Source of the DNA: Microbacterium sp. APC 3901
Lineage (GTDB): Bacteria; Actinomycetota; Actinomycetes; Actinomycetales; Microbacteriaceae
Reading direction: 5' to 3'
NCBI RefSeq assembly: GCF_030407765.1
Contig: NZ_JASDCU010000004.1
Coordinates: 124,001 to 188,000, forward strand
DNA length: 64,000 bases
Shown: piece by piece, positions 1 through 8,934 of the stretch
How the letters are laid out: each line of letters starts with the position of its first letter
How positions within the stretch are numbered: position 1 is the first letter of the stretch
Program-made: the position numbers and the translations under genes
Notes under the pieces: generated by a model
Databases searched by the model: none
What the model saw: the letters and a program-made list of their open reading frames with translations, nothing else
What the model was told of the DNA's origin: nothing

Positions 1-2
1 TC

Positions 3-659
3 TTCGACACGGCTCAGGCCGCCTACCTCGGTGGCTACGCCGCGGCCGGCTGGTCTGCTGCATCGGGCGTGAACAAGGTCGGCACCTTCGGCGGAATGCA
101 GATCCCGTCGGTCGCCGTGTTCATGGACGGCTTCCAGCTCGGCGTCGAGAAGTACAACGAGGACAAGTCGGGCGCCGTCGAGGTCTTCGGCTGGGACGTC
201 GCCACGCAGAACGGCTCCTTCACCGGAGGCTTCGACGCGAACGACACCGCCAAGCAGACCGCCCAGGGCGTGCTCGACCAGGGCGTCGACGTGATCCTCC
301 CGGTCGGTGGACCGATCTACCAGAGCGCTGCGGCTGCCATCGCCGACAGCGGCAAGGACACGCTGCTGGTCGGCGTCGACAGCGACCTCGCCGTGGCCGA
401 TGAGAGCGTGGCCGACGTCACCCTCTTCTCGATCATGAAGGCCATCGACGTGGCCGTCGAGGACGCGACCGTCGCCGCATCCGAGGGCGACTTCGACCCG
501 GCTCCCTACATCGGCACGCTCGAGAACGAGGGCGTCAAGCTCTCGGGCTTCGGTGCCTTCGAGGGCGACCTGCCCGACGGGCTGCTCGACGAGATCGCGG
601 CTCTGCAGGAGCAGATCATCTCGGGTGACATCACGGTGGAGTCGGAGAACTCCCCGTAA
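3..659 (+). CDS. BMP-family nucleoside/basic membrane protein ABC substrate-binding lipoprotein, C-terminal part
   Basis: The reading frame is open from the first bases, so the gene begins outside the window and about 218 C-terminal residues are seen. The segment starts with FDTAQAAYLGGYAAAG and continues VGTFGGMQIPSV, both typical of the BMP (PnrA/TmpC-like) periplasmic-binding fold. Family members bind nucleosides at the cell surface and deliver them to an RbsA-like ATPase with two permeases, which is exactly what lies downstream. The signal peptide and lipobox cannot be checked because the N-terminus is missing. The salvage enzymes further down support nucleoside as the ligand. Confidence 0.9.
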   Translation, partial: FDTAQAAYLGGYAAAGWSAASGVNKVGTFGGMQIPSVAVFMDGFQLGVEKYNEDKSGAVEVFGWDVATQNGSFTGGFDANDTAKQTAQGVLDQGVDVILPVGGPIYQSAAAAIADSGKDTLLVGVDSDLAVADESVADVTLFSIMKAIDVAVEDATVAASEGDFDPAPYIGTLENEGVKLSGFGAFEGDLPDGLLDEIAALQEQIISGDITVESENSP

Positions 660-675
660 GCAGTTCACATCCATG

Positions 676-710
676 GCGGGGCGAGTGGTGCAAGCGGCCA
701 CTCGCCCCGC
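676..710 (+). terminator. Stem-loop between the binding-protein and ATPase genes
   Basis: A perfect 13-bp inverted repeat (676-688 with 698-710) has a 9-nt loop and lies 17 bases after the binding-protein stop. No T-tract follows, so it may be a partial terminator or an mRNA-stabilising hairpin. Such hairpins often keep binding-protein mRNA in excess over its membrane partners. Confidence 0.6.
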
Positions 711-769
711 GCCGTGGACGGACGATGACGACTGTTCGCGGCGCATCCGGGCGATCCCCGTACGATGCG

Positions 770-814
770 CCGAAGATTCTTCGGACTCTTCTGGATGACA
801 CTTCTGGATAAGGT
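770..814 (+). promoter_or_regulatory. Internal promoter/operator before the ABC ATPase
   Basis: A perfect palindrome CCGAAGA-T-TCTTCGG (770-784) is followed by two direct copies of CTTCTGGAT (788-796 and 801-809). A -10-like TAAGGT (809-814) ends 6 nt before the ATG at 821. The layout suggests a regulated secondary promoter giving a nearly leaderless transcript. The regulator is unknown. Confidence 0.5.
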
Positions 815-820
815 GCAGAT

Positions 821-2335
821 ATGAAGCTCGAACTTCGCGGTATCACCAAGCGGTTCGGAACCCTGGTGGCCAACGACCACATCGACCTGGTCGTCGAGCC
901 GGGGCAGATCCATGCGCTGCTCGGCGAGAACGGTGCAGGCAAGTCCACTCTGATGAACGTCCTCTACGGGCTGTATCAGGCCGATGAGGGCGAGATCCTC
1001 CTGGACGACGTCGTCCAGCGGTTCCGCGGCCCCGGCGACGCGATGAACGCCGGCATCGGCATGGTGCACCAGCACTTCATGCTCGTCCCCGTGTTCACGG
1101 TCGCCGAGAACGTCATGCTCGGCCACGAGCAGACCAAGGGTCTGGGCACCCTCGACATCACGAAGGCGCGTGAGCACGTCCGCGCCGTCGCCGCTCGCTT
1201 CGGCTTCGACATCGACCCTGACGCGATCGTCGGCGACCTCCCCGTCGGTGTGCAGCAGCGGGTCGAGATCATCAAGGCGCTCTCGCGAGACGCCAAGGTC
1301 CTGGTGTTCGACGAGCCCACCGCTGTCCTCACGCCGCAGGAGACCGACGAGCTGATGGGCATCATGCGCCAGCTCCGCGACGAGGGCACGGCGATCGTCT
1401 TCATCACCCACAAGCTGCGTGAGGTCCGCGAGGTCGCGGACACGATCACGATCGTCCGCCTCGGGCGCATCGTCGGCCAGGCATCACCCACCGCGACCAA
1501 CGCGGAGCTGGCCTCTCTGATGGTCGGTCGTGCGGTCGAGCTCACAGTGCACAAGGATCCGCCGCGACTCGGCGAGGGCGGTCTCGACGTCAAGGGACTG
1601 CGGGTGCTCACCCCCGCGGGGGCGATCGTCGTCGACGGCATCGACTTCTCCGTGCGCCCCGGCGAAGTGCTCGCCGTGGCAGGAGTGCAGGGCAACGGGC
1701 AGACAGAGCTCGTCGAGGCCATCGTCGGCCTGGCGGCCAGGGTCGAAGGATCGATCACACTCGGGGGAACCGAACTGGTCGGCAAGAGCGTGCGAGCGAT
1801 CCTCGACGCCGGCGTCGGCTTCGTGCCGGAGGACCGCACCGAGGATGGACTCGTCGCGGGCTTCTCCGTGGCGGAGAACCTGATCCTCGACCGCACCGGC
1901 GATGACGAGTTCAGCCGAGGAGGGACCATCCGTCGGTCCGCGCTCGAGGACTTCGCCCGCGCACGGATCAGCGAGTACGACATCCGTACCCAGGGGCCGC
2001 ACACCCCGGCAGGCACCCTCTCAGGAGGAAACCAGCAGAAGGTCGTGATCGCCCGGGAGATGAGCCGCGAGCTCAAGCTGCTCGTCGCGGCGCAGCCGAC
2101 CCGTGGAGTCGACGTCGGCTCCATCGAGTTCATCCACAAGAGGATCATCGAGACGAGGGACGCGGGCATCCCCGTCGTGGTGGTCTCGACCGAGCTCGAC
2201 GAGGTGGCTGCTCTCGCCGACCGCATCGCGGTCATGTACAGAGGCACGATCGTCGGGATCGTTCCCGGTGACACCCCGCGCGAGACGCTGGGACTGATGA
2301 TGGCGGGCGCCGCCGAGGGAGAGGTGGCCGCATGA
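821..2335 (+). CDS. Nucleoside ABC transporter ATP-binding protein (tandem NBDs, RbsA/MglA type)
   Basis: 504 residues with two fused nucleotide-binding domains, cytoplasmic at the membrane. NBD1 has Walker A GENGAGKST at 35-43, the signature-like LPVGVQQRVE and Walker B VFDEPTAVLTP. NBD2 has a degenerate Walker A (GVQGNGQTE, no GKS/T) and an altered Walker B (AAQPTRG instead of DEPTRG), but a canonical LSGGNQQK. One canonical and one degenerate site is normal in this subfamily. The gene overlaps the first permease by ATGA, and the BMP binding protein lies upstream. Nucleoside as substrate is inferred from the cdd, deoA and add genes downstream. Confidence 0.93.
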   Translation: MKLELRGITKRFGTLVANDHIDLVVEPGQIHALLGENGAGKSTLMNVLYGLYQADEGEILLDDVVQRFRGPGDAMNAGIGMVHQHFMLVPVFTVAENVMLGHEQTKGLGTLDITKAREHVRAVAARFGFDIDPDAIVGDLPVGVQQRVEIIKALSRDAKVLVFDEPTAVLTPQETDELMGIMRQLRDEGTAIVFITHKLREVREVADTITIVRLGRIVGQASPTATNAELASLMVGRAVELTVHKDPPRLGEGGLDVKGLRVLTPAGAIVVDGIDFSVRPGEVLAVAGVQGNGQTELVEAIVGLAARVEGSITLGGTELVGKSVRAILDAGVGFVPEDRTEDGLVAGFSVAENLILDRTGDDEFSRGGTIRRSALEDFARARISEYDIRTQGPHTPAGTLSGGNQQKVVIAREMSRELKLLVAAQPTRGVDVGSIEFIHKRIIETRDAGIPVVVVSTELDEVAALADRIAVMYRGTIVGIVPGDTPRETLGLMMAGAAEGEVAA

Positions 2336-3651
2336 GCGGTACGACGCCACAGGGGAGCAGCTCGGCGGGCCAGGGATCCGCCGATCAGCTCTCGGTGAAC
2401 ACGACCACGACGATGCGTGATTCGGGTGAGGTTCCGCCGCCCCCTCGCGGCAACGTGATCCTGAAGGAGATGCTGCGCGGCAGCGCCGTCACGACCATCC
2501 TCGCGATCTTCCTCGCGCTCGTCGTCGGCGGCATCCTGATCGCCGTCACCAACGAGGACGTGCTGGAGGCCTCCGGCTACTTCTTCCAGCGTCCGAGCGA
2601 CACCTTCGCCGCGATCTGGAACGCGGTCTACAACGGCTACGAGGCGCTCGTCCGCGGAGCGATCTTCAACGCACGCGGCGCGGACTTCGCCGCGCAGATC
2701 CGCCCACTGACCAACACGCTGGGCTTCGCAGCTCCGCTGATCGCCGCCGGCCTCGGCGTCGCGCTCGCCTTCCGCGTCGGCCTGTTCAACATCGGTGCAC
2801 GCGGTCAGATGCTCATCGGCGTCGCCGCCGCCGGGCTGCTCACGTTCCAGCTCGACCTGCCTTTCTGGCTGCACATCCCGGTCACCCTGATCGCCGGCAT
2901 CGCCGGCGGCGCGCTGTGGGGTGCGATCGCCGGTCTGCTGAAGGCACGCACGGGCGCCCACGAGGTCATCCTCACGATCATGCTCAACTACGTGGCGTAC
3001 TACCTGCTGCTGTGGATGATCCGCACCCCCGGACTGCTGCAGAAGCCGGGCACGAACCAGGCACTCGGCTACGCCACCCCTGAGAGCGCGCAGTTCCCCG
3101 AGCTCCTCGGGCCCCAGTTCCCGCTGCTCGATCTCGGGTTCGTGATCGTGATCATCGCGACCCTCTTCGTCTGGTGGCTGATCGAGCGCTCCTCGCTCGG
3201 AATGCGGATGCGCGCCGTGGGCGAGAACCCGCACGCCGCGCGCGCGGCCGGGATCAGCGTGCAGCGCGTCTACGTCTACGCCATGCTGCTCGCCGGCGCT
3301 CTCGCCGGTCTCGCGGGCATGAACCAGGTTCAGGGTGCGGTCACGACCGGTATCACCGAGACGATCGACGCCGGGATCGGCTTCGACGCGATCACCGTGG
3401 CCCTGCTCGGCCGCAGCCGCGCGTGGGGCACCTTCGCCGCCGGCATCCTGTTCGGCGCGCTCAAGGCCGGATCGTTCTCGATGCAGGCGCAGGACATCCC
3501 CGTCGACATCGTGCTCGTCGTGCAGTCGCTCGTCGTGCTGTTCATCGCCGCTCCGCCGCTGCTTCGCGCCGTGTTCTTCCTGCCGAAGTCCGACCTCGAG
3601 AAGGCGGCCAAGGCGAGAGCCAAGGCCTCGAAGAAGGCGGTGACCGCATGA
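2332..3651 (+). CDS. Nucleoside ABC transporter permease 1 (BPD_transp_2 family)
   Basis: 439-residue polytopic membrane protein. About 50 polar Ser/Thr/Gly-rich N-terminal residues precede the first membrane segment (VTTILAIFLALVVGGILIAV). The core carries the family's conserved loop around ERSSLGMRMRAVGENPHAARAAGI, which contacts the ATPase. It overlaps the ATPase stop (ATGA) and is itself overlapped by the second permease, so the two halves of the channel are translationally coupled. The C-terminus is Lys/Ala-rich and cytoplasmic. Confidence 0.92.
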   Translation: MSGTTPQGSSSAGQGSADQLSVNTTTTMRDSGEVPPPPRGNVILKEMLRGSAVTTILAIFLALVVGGILIAVTNEDVLEASGYFFQRPSDTFAAIWNAVYNGYEALVRGAIFNARGADFAAQIRPLTNTLGFAAPLIAAGLGVALAFRVGLFNIGARGQMLIGVAAAGLLTFQLDLPFWLHIPVTLIAGIAGGALWGAIAGLLKARTGAHEVILTIMLNYVAYYLLLWMIRTPGLLQKPGTNQALGYATPESAQFPELLGPQFPLLDLGFVIVIIATLFVWWLIERSSLGMRMRAVGENPHAARAAGISVQRVYVYAMLLAGALAGLAGMNQVQGAVTTGITETIDAGIGFDAITVALLGRSRAWGTFAAGILFGALKAGSFSMQAQDIPVDIVLVVQSLVVLFIAAPPLLRAVFFLPKSDLEKAAKARAKASKKAVTA

Positions 3652-4934
3652 CCTCCCTCGTCCAGAGTGAAGCCGCCGACGGAACCGTGCAGCTCGCCAC
3701 CGTGCGCGAGCGGCACCTGAAGGCACCGATCGTCCTCGCCGCGGCCACCGTGCTGCTGGCGCTCCTGATCCTGCTCGTTCCGCGCAGCGGCACCAGCACC
3801 TTCCGGCTCAACGACCCGGCGTCCCCTATCGCACTGCCGGATGTCGCTCTGCCGACGGGGCCGACCAGCTGGGTCGTCGTCGTGCTCCTCGTGCTGCTGT
3901 CAGCGCTCGCTTTCCTGCGGGCGTGGACGTACCGCAAGCCATCGATCTGGCTGGTGATCGCGTTCAGCGTCATCGCCGTCTTCGGGTTCCTCGTGTGGGC
4001 GGGCGCGGGAGGTCTCGTTCCCGTCAGCAGCCTGCTGTTCGGAGCCGTCTCCCTCTCCGTCCCCCTCGTGTTCGGCGCTCTCGGCGGGGTCATCGGCGAG
4101 CGGGCGGGCGTGGTCAACGTCGCCATCGAAGGCCAGCTGCTCCTCGGAGCCTTCTCGGCCGCGCTGCTCTCGAGCATCACCGGCAGTCCGTTCATCGGAC
4201 TGCTCGGCGCCATGCTCGGCGGCGTGCTCGTCGCCGCAGTGCTGGCCGCGTTCGCGATCAAGTACCTCGTCGAGCAGGTGATCGTCGGTGTGGTGCTCAA
4301 CGTGCTCGTCAGCGGTCTCACCGGTTTCCTCTACGGCGCGCTGCTCGCACCGAACGAGGCGGAGCTCAACACCCCGGTGCGCTTCAGCCGCATCGAGATC
4401 CCGCTGCTCAGCGACATCCCGATCATCGGTCCGGTGCTCTTCAACCAGACGTTCATCGTCTACCTGATGTTCATCACCGTGGCCATCGTCGCGTGGGGCC
4501 TGTACCGCACGAAGTGGGGACTGCGCGTCCGCGCCGTCGGTGAGCACCCGCAGGCCGCAGACACGGTCGGCATCAAGGTCAACTCGACGCGCTTCTGGAA
4601 CGTGCTGCTCGCGGGCGCGATCGCCGGCATCGGAGGCGCGTACTTCACGCTGGTGTCGGTGCCGCAGTTCGGGAAGGACATGACGGCCGGTCTCGGCTTC
4701 ATCGCCCTCGCCGCGGTGATCTTCGGACGCTGGGATCCGATTCGCGCGACTCTGGCGGCGCTGCTGTTCGGCTTCGCGACGAACCTGCAGAACCTGCTGT
4801 CCATCCTCAAGACACCGATCCCCGGCGAGTTCATGCTGATGCTCCCGTATGTCGTGACGCTGCTCGCGGTCGCCGGTTTCGCCGGTCAGATCCGCGGGCC
4901 GGCGGCCAGCGGCAAGCCGTACATAAAGTCCTAG
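3648..4934 (+). CDS. Nucleoside ABC transporter permease 2 (BPD_transp_2 family)
   Basis: 428-residue polytopic permease and partner of the preceding gene. The start is the ATG at 3648, which overlaps the upstream TGA as ATGA; an in-frame extension further upstream is only a shadow of permease 1. Signature stretches are GGVIGERAGVVNVAIEGQLL and TKWGLRVRAVGEHPQAADTVGI. A second set of hydrophobic segments near the N-terminus gives extra membrane spans, as in YufQ/NupC-type permeases. The cytidine deaminase gene follows after 7 bases, tying uptake to salvage. Confidence 0.92.
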   Translation: MTSLVQSEAADGTVQLATVRERHLKAPIVLAAATVLLALLILLVPRSGTSTFRLNDPASPIALPDVALPTGPTSWVVVVLLVLLSALAFLRAWTYRKPSIWLVIAFSVIAVFGFLVWAGAGGLVPVSSLLFGAVSLSVPLVFGALGGVIGERAGVVNVAIEGQLLLGAFSAALLSSITGSPFIGLLGAMLGGVLVAAVLAAFAIKYLVEQVIVGVVLNVLVSGLTGFLYGALLAPNEAELNTPVRFSRIEIPLLSDIPIIGPVLFNQTFIVYLMFITVAIVAWGLYRTKWGLRVRAVGEHPQAADTVGIKVNSTRFWNVLLAGAIAGIGGAYFTLVSVPQFGKDMTAGLGFIALAAVIFGRWDPIRATLAALLFGFATNLQNLLSILKTPIPGEFMLMLPYVVTLLAVAGFAGQIRGPAASGKPYIKS

Positions 4935-4941
4935 GAGAGAC

Positions 4942-5340
4942 ATGACTGACATCGACTGGGACGAGCTTCGCCAGGTCGCGACCGACGCCATGACCAAGGC
5001 CTACGCGCCGTATTCGCGGTACCGGGTCGGAGCCGCCGCCCTGGTCGGCGACGGTCGCATCGTCGCCGGCTGCAACGTCGAGAACGCGTCGTACGGAGTG
5101 ACCCTGTGCGCTGAATGCGCTCTGGTGGGTGACCTGCACATGTCCGGCGGTGGCCAGCTCGTCGCCTTCGTGTGCGTGAACAACGACGGACAGACGATCA
5201 TGCCCTGCGGCCGCTGCCGCCAACTGCTCTACGAGCACGCGATGCCCGGGATGCTGCTGGAGACCGTCTCCGGGATCCGGACCATCGACGAAGTACTGCC
5301 GGATGCGTTCGGCCCCCGAGACCTGGAGGACGCCCGATGA
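4942..5340 (+). CDS. cdd: Cytidine deaminase
   Basis: 132 residues, the usual length of the homotetrameric bacterial enzyme, which converts cytidine and deoxycytidine to uridine and deoxyuridine. Zinc-binding and catalytic residues are present: C56-A-E58 and P88-C89-G-R-C92, where Glu58 acts as proton shuttle. Substrate-binding CNVENASYG is at 44-52. An AGGAGA ribosome site precedes the ATG. The gene ends in an ATGA overlap with deoA, so both are translated from one mRNA behind the transporter. Confidence 0.95.
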   Translation: MTDIDWDELRQVATDAMTKAYAPYSRYRVGAAALVGDGRIVAGCNVENASYGVTLCAECALVGDLHMSGGGQLVAFVCVNNDGQTIMPCGRCRQLLYEHAMPGMLLETVSGIRTIDEVLPDAFGPRDLEDAR

Positions 5341-6629
5341 GCGTTGAGCCCTTCGACGCCGTCGATGTGATCCGTGCCAAGCGCGACGGAGGTGTCGTGC
5401 CCGAGAAGGCTCTGCGCTGGATGGTCGACGCCTATACGCGCGGCTACGTGTCGGACGCGCAGATGGCATCGTTCGCGATGGCCGTCTTCCAGCGCGGCAT
5501 GGAGCGCGACGAGATCCGCGTGCTCACCGACGCGATGATCGCCTCGGGGGAGCGGATGAGCTTCGCGACCCTCGGCAAGAAGACCGTCGACAAGCACTCG
5601 ACCGGAGGGGTGGGCGACAAGATCACCCTGCCGCTCGCACCGCTGGTCGCCGTGTTCGGCGTCGCTGTGCCGCAGCTCTCCGGCCGCGGACTCGGCCACA
5701 CCGGCGGCACGCTCGACAAGCTCGAGTCGATCCCCGGCTGGCGCGCGGCGCTCAGCAACGAAGAGATGTTCGCTCAGATGCAGGGCGACGTGGGCGCGGT
5801 GATCTGCGCCGCGGGCTCAGGTCTCGCCCCTGCCGACAAGAAGCTCTACGCGCTGCGTGACGTCACCGGCACGGTCGAGGCGATCCCGCTGATCGCTTCG
5901 AGCATCATGTCGAAGAAGATCGCCGAGGGCACGGACGCGCTGGTGCTCGACGTGAAGTTCGGCTCAGGGGCGTTCATGCAGGACATCGACCGGGCTCGCG
6001 AACTCGCGCGCACGATGGTCGCCCTCGGCACCGACTCCGGCGTCGCCACGACCGCACTGCTCACGGATATGAACGTGCCCCTCGGCCGCGCGATCGGCAA
6101 TGCCAACGAGGTCCGCGAGTCCGTCGAGGTGCTGGCAGGTGGAGGCCCCGCGGACGTCCGCGAGCTGACGATCGCCCTCGCACGCGAGATGCTCGCGCTC
6201 GCCGGACAGCCGGATGCCGATGTCGAAGCCGCTCTCGACGACGGACGTGCGATGGACGGCTGGAAGGCCATGATCCGTGCGCAAGACGGCGACCCGGACG
6301 CACCGCTGCCGACGGCACGGGAGACGCACGTGATCACCGCCCCTGCCGACGGTGTGGTGTCTCAGTTGGACGCGCTGCCGTTCGGCATCGCGGCGTGGCG
6401 TCTCGGTGCCGGACGCGCGCGGGCGGAGGATCCGGTGATCTTCGAAGCAGGCATCGATCTGCATGCCAAGCCCGGTGACCGAGTCGTGGCGGGCCAGCCG
6501 CTGTTCACCCTCTCCGCCGCCGATGAGGCCAGGTTCCCGCGCGCGATCGAGGCGCTCGAGGGCGCCTGGGCGATCGGCGACGAGGCTCCGGCTGCGGGCC
6601 CGATCGTGCGTGAGCGCATCACGGCCTGA
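5337..6629 (+). CDS. deoA: Thymidine phosphorylase
   Basis: 430 residues. It cleaves thymidine or deoxyuridine with phosphate to give the base and 2-deoxyribose-1-phosphate. The family signature KHSTGGVGDK is at 86-95, and the pyrimidine-phosphorylase C-terminal domain (about 340-430) is intact. The start is set by the ATGA overlap with cdd; a longer in-frame start would lie inside cdd. Pyrimidine-nucleoside phosphorylase is a close alternative name because the families differ mainly in specificity. Confidence 0.93.
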   Translation: MSVEPFDAVDVIRAKRDGGVVPEKALRWMVDAYTRGYVSDAQMASFAMAVFQRGMERDEIRVLTDAMIASGERMSFATLGKKTVDKHSTGGVGDKITLPLAPLVAVFGVAVPQLSGRGLGHTGGTLDKLESIPGWRAALSNEEMFAQMQGDVGAVICAAGSGLAPADKKLYALRDVTGTVEAIPLIASSIMSKKIAEGTDALVLDVKFGSGAFMQDIDRARELARTMVALGTDSGVATTALLTDMNVPLGRAIGNANEVRESVEVLAGGGPADVRELTIALAREMLALAGQPDADVEAALDDGRAMDGWKAMIRAQDGDPDAPLPTARETHVITAPADGVVSQLDALPFGIAAWRLGAGRARAEDPVIFEAGIDLHAKPGDRVVAGQPLFTLSAADEARFPRAIEALEGAWAIGDEAPAAGPIVRERITA

Positions 6630-6681
6630 TCCGCAGACCGCTAGCCTGAACACAGCGAATCCGCGACCGAGAGGAATCCCC

Positions 6682-7797
6682 ATGTCGATCGACGCGAACG
6701 GCGATGTCACCATCCAGGGGGCGTCTCTGCGAGGCCTGCCCAAGGTATCGCTGCACGACCACCTCGACGGCGCAGTGCGTCCGTCGACCATCATCGAACT
6801 GGCGGATGCGATCGGCGTCGATGTGCCGGAGTCGAACCCGGCCGCCCTCGGCCGATGGATCGCCAAGAAGAGCGACTCCGGTTCTCTGGTCGAGTACCTC
6901 ACGACGTTCGATCTGACGACCGCCGTCATGCAGACGACGGAGGGCCTGACCCGCGTCGCACGCGAGTTCGTGCAGGACCTCGCGCACGACGGAGTGATCT
7001 ACGGCGAGGTTCGCTGGGCACCGGAGCAGCACCTCACCCGCGGTCTCTCGCTCGAGCAGGCCGTCGAGGCCGTGCAGCAGGGCATCGAAGAGGGCGAGGA
7101 CGCCGCGGACCGCGATGGCCACAGCATCCGCGTCGGACAGCTGATCACCGCGATGCGTCACACCGACCGCTCTCGCGAGATCGCAGAGCTCGCGGTCGGG
7201 TTCCGTGGACGCGGGGCAGTCGGCTTCGACATCGCCGGGCCCGAAGACGGCTTCCCGGCTTCGAATCACCGGGCCGCGTTCGACTACCTCGCGGAGAGCT
7301 TCTTCCCCGTCACGGTGCACGCGGGGGAGGCTGCGGGCGCGGCCTCGATCCGTTCGGCGCTCATCGACGGGCGAGCCCTGCGACTCGGTCACGGCGTGCG
7401 CATCGCCGAGGATCTGCACGTGATCACCCAAGAGGGCGACGAGGTGCAGGTGCAGTTCGGCGACCTCGCCCGCTGGGTGCGCGACCGCGAGATCCCGCTC
7501 GAACTCTCTCCGTCATCGAACCTGCAGACCGGAGCGATCGCGGCATGGGGCGACACGCTCGCAGACCACCCGTTCGATCTGCTCTACCAGCTCGGATTCG
7601 CCGTCACCGTCAACGTCGACAACCGCACGATGAGCGCCACGTCTCTCACGCGTGAGCTCGCCAACCTCGTCGAGACGTTCGAGTACGACCTCGACGACCT
7701 CGAGACCTTCCAGTTCAACGCCGCGGCCGGAGCCTTCCTGCCTGTCGAGGAGCGCGAGGAGCTCGTGGAGATGATCGCCGACGGATTCGACATCTAG
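6682..7797 (+). CDS. add: Adenosine deaminase
   Basis: 371-residue TIM-barrel metalloenzyme deaminating adenosine and deoxyadenosine. Metal-binding H25-D-H27 opens the barrel. H213-A-G-E216 supplies a ligand and the catalytic Glu, LGHGV carries H237, and D313 sits in NVDNRT, where most homologues have two acidic residues. The ATG at 6682 has GAGAGG upstream; the frame stays open further 5' but that stretch lies inside deoA. A TAGCCT -10-like box at 6641 could give this gene its own promoter in addition to read-through. Confidence 0.93.
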   Translation: MSIDANGDVTIQGASLRGLPKVSLHDHLDGAVRPSTIIELADAIGVDVPESNPAALGRWIAKKSDSGSLVEYLTTFDLTTAVMQTTEGLTRVAREFVQDLAHDGVIYGEVRWAPEQHLTRGLSLEQAVEAVQQGIEEGEDAADRDGHSIRVGQLITAMRHTDRSREIAELAVGFRGRGAVGFDIAGPEDGFPASNHRAAFDYLAESFFPVTVHAGEAAGAASIRSALIDGRALRLGHGVRIAEDLHVITQEGDEVQVQFGDLARWVRDREIPLELSPSSNLQTGAIAAWGDTLADHPFDLLYQLGFAVTVNVDNRTMSATSLTRELANLVETFEYDLDDLETFQFNAAAGAFLPVEEREELVEMIADGFDI

Positions 7798-7800
7798 TCC

Positions 7801-8904
7801 ATGGCGTCCGGGAGGAAGCGACGCCGCATCGGCGCCGCACTGATCATCGGCACCGTCGTCGTGATCGGGGCAGGCGCGGCGGCGGCGTACGCCTGGTCGA
7901 CCATCCCGCCGGAAGGGTCTGATCCACGCGCCGGCGCCGCCGTCATCGAGCGTCCGCTCACACCGGTTCAGCAGCTCCTCGCGGACGCCGACGACCCGCT
8001 CGCGTGCGCGGTGAGCTTCTTCGGTGACGGCGCCCCGGCCGAGCCCATGCTCCAGCGGCAGGACGCGCTCTACGCAGCCCTTCCGATACCGGCGCAGGAC
8101 GGGCGCGTGTTCGCGGGGTGGTACACGACCGAGGCGGATGCCGCCGCGTACACGGTCGCCGCACGCGTGAACGGCGCGGACCCCGTGGTCTGCGTCGATC
8201 AGCAGACCGAGCTGTTCGCCGGGTGGACGACCCCTGAGGCGAACGCCGCTGCCGAGGTGCAGGTGCCGATCCTCATGTACCACCAGTTCACGGCGAACCC
8301 GGACGGCGAGTCCGGGTGGCTGCGCGGCAACTACGCGTACATCGGCGACTTCGACGCGCAGATGACCCACATCGCGACGACGGGCTTCTATCTTCCGACC
8401 TGGGACGAGCTCAGCGCGTTCATCGACGGCCGCCTCTCGCTGCCCTCCCGCTCGGTGATCATCACCGACGACGACGCCGACCAGACCTGGTTCGACCTGG
8501 CGGTTCCGGTGATCGAGCGGAACAGGCTCCTGTCGACGTCGTTCATGATCACGGCCTACCGGCAGGACCCACCGCCGTCGATCTACGTGCTGCGCCGTTC
8601 GCACACCCATGACATGCACCAGGCCGGAGAGAACGGCAAGGGCCGGATGACGAACTGGACGGCCGACGAGATCGCGGCCGACCTGAACGTGTCAGGGGAC
8701 GTGCTGGGGGTGCGCGAGGTGATCGCGTATCCGTTCGGACACTACAACGACACCGCGAAGCAGGGCGTCGCGCAGGCCGGCTTCGAGATGGCGCGGACCA
8801 TCGAACCCGGATACGTCGAGATCGGCACCGACAAGCTCGCGCTCCCGGTCGTGCGCATCGACTACGGAATGGGCCTCGACTCGCTGATCAAGCGGATCGG
8901 CTGA
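7801..8904 (+). CDS. Polysaccharide deacetylase-like protein, membrane-anchored
   Basis: 367 residues. An N-terminal Lys/Arg-rich stretch and one hydrophobic segment (about 12-32) form a signal anchor, so the body is extracytoplasmic. The NodB-like domain (about 155-367) begins VPILMYHQF and contains AYPFGHYND. The usual TFDDG metal motif reads ITDDDADQTW, so the catalytic residues are altered and activity on chitin or peptidoglycan-type substrates is uncertain. It begins 3 bases after the add stop and is probably co-transcribed with it. Confidence 0.8.
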   Translation: MASGRKRRRIGAALIIGTVVVIGAGAAAAYAWSTIPPEGSDPRAGAAVIERPLTPVQQLLADADDPLACAVSFFGDGAPAEPMLQRQDALYAALPIPAQDGRVFAGWYTTEADAAAYTVAARVNGADPVVCVDQQTELFAGWTTPEANAAAEVQVPILMYHQFTANPDGESGWLRGNYAYIGDFDAQMTHIATTGFYLPTWDELSAFIDGRLSLPSRSVIITDDDADQTWFDLAVPVIERNRLLSTSFMITAYRQDPPPSIYVLRRSHTHDMHQAGENGKGRMTNWTADEIAADLNVSGDVLGVREVIAYPFGHYNDTAKQGVAQAGFEMARTIEPGYVEIGTDKLALPVVRIDYGMGLDSLIKRIG

Positions 8905-8934
8905 TCCGGCGGTCGCACCGGGCAGGATGGAGCC

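Noticed and set aside
976..3726. A 916-codon open frame on the minus strand opposite the nucleoside transporter genes
   Set aside because: It is antisense to three well-conserved genes, is Arg/Ala/Ser-rich in the way expected of high-GC shadow frames, and shows no domain.
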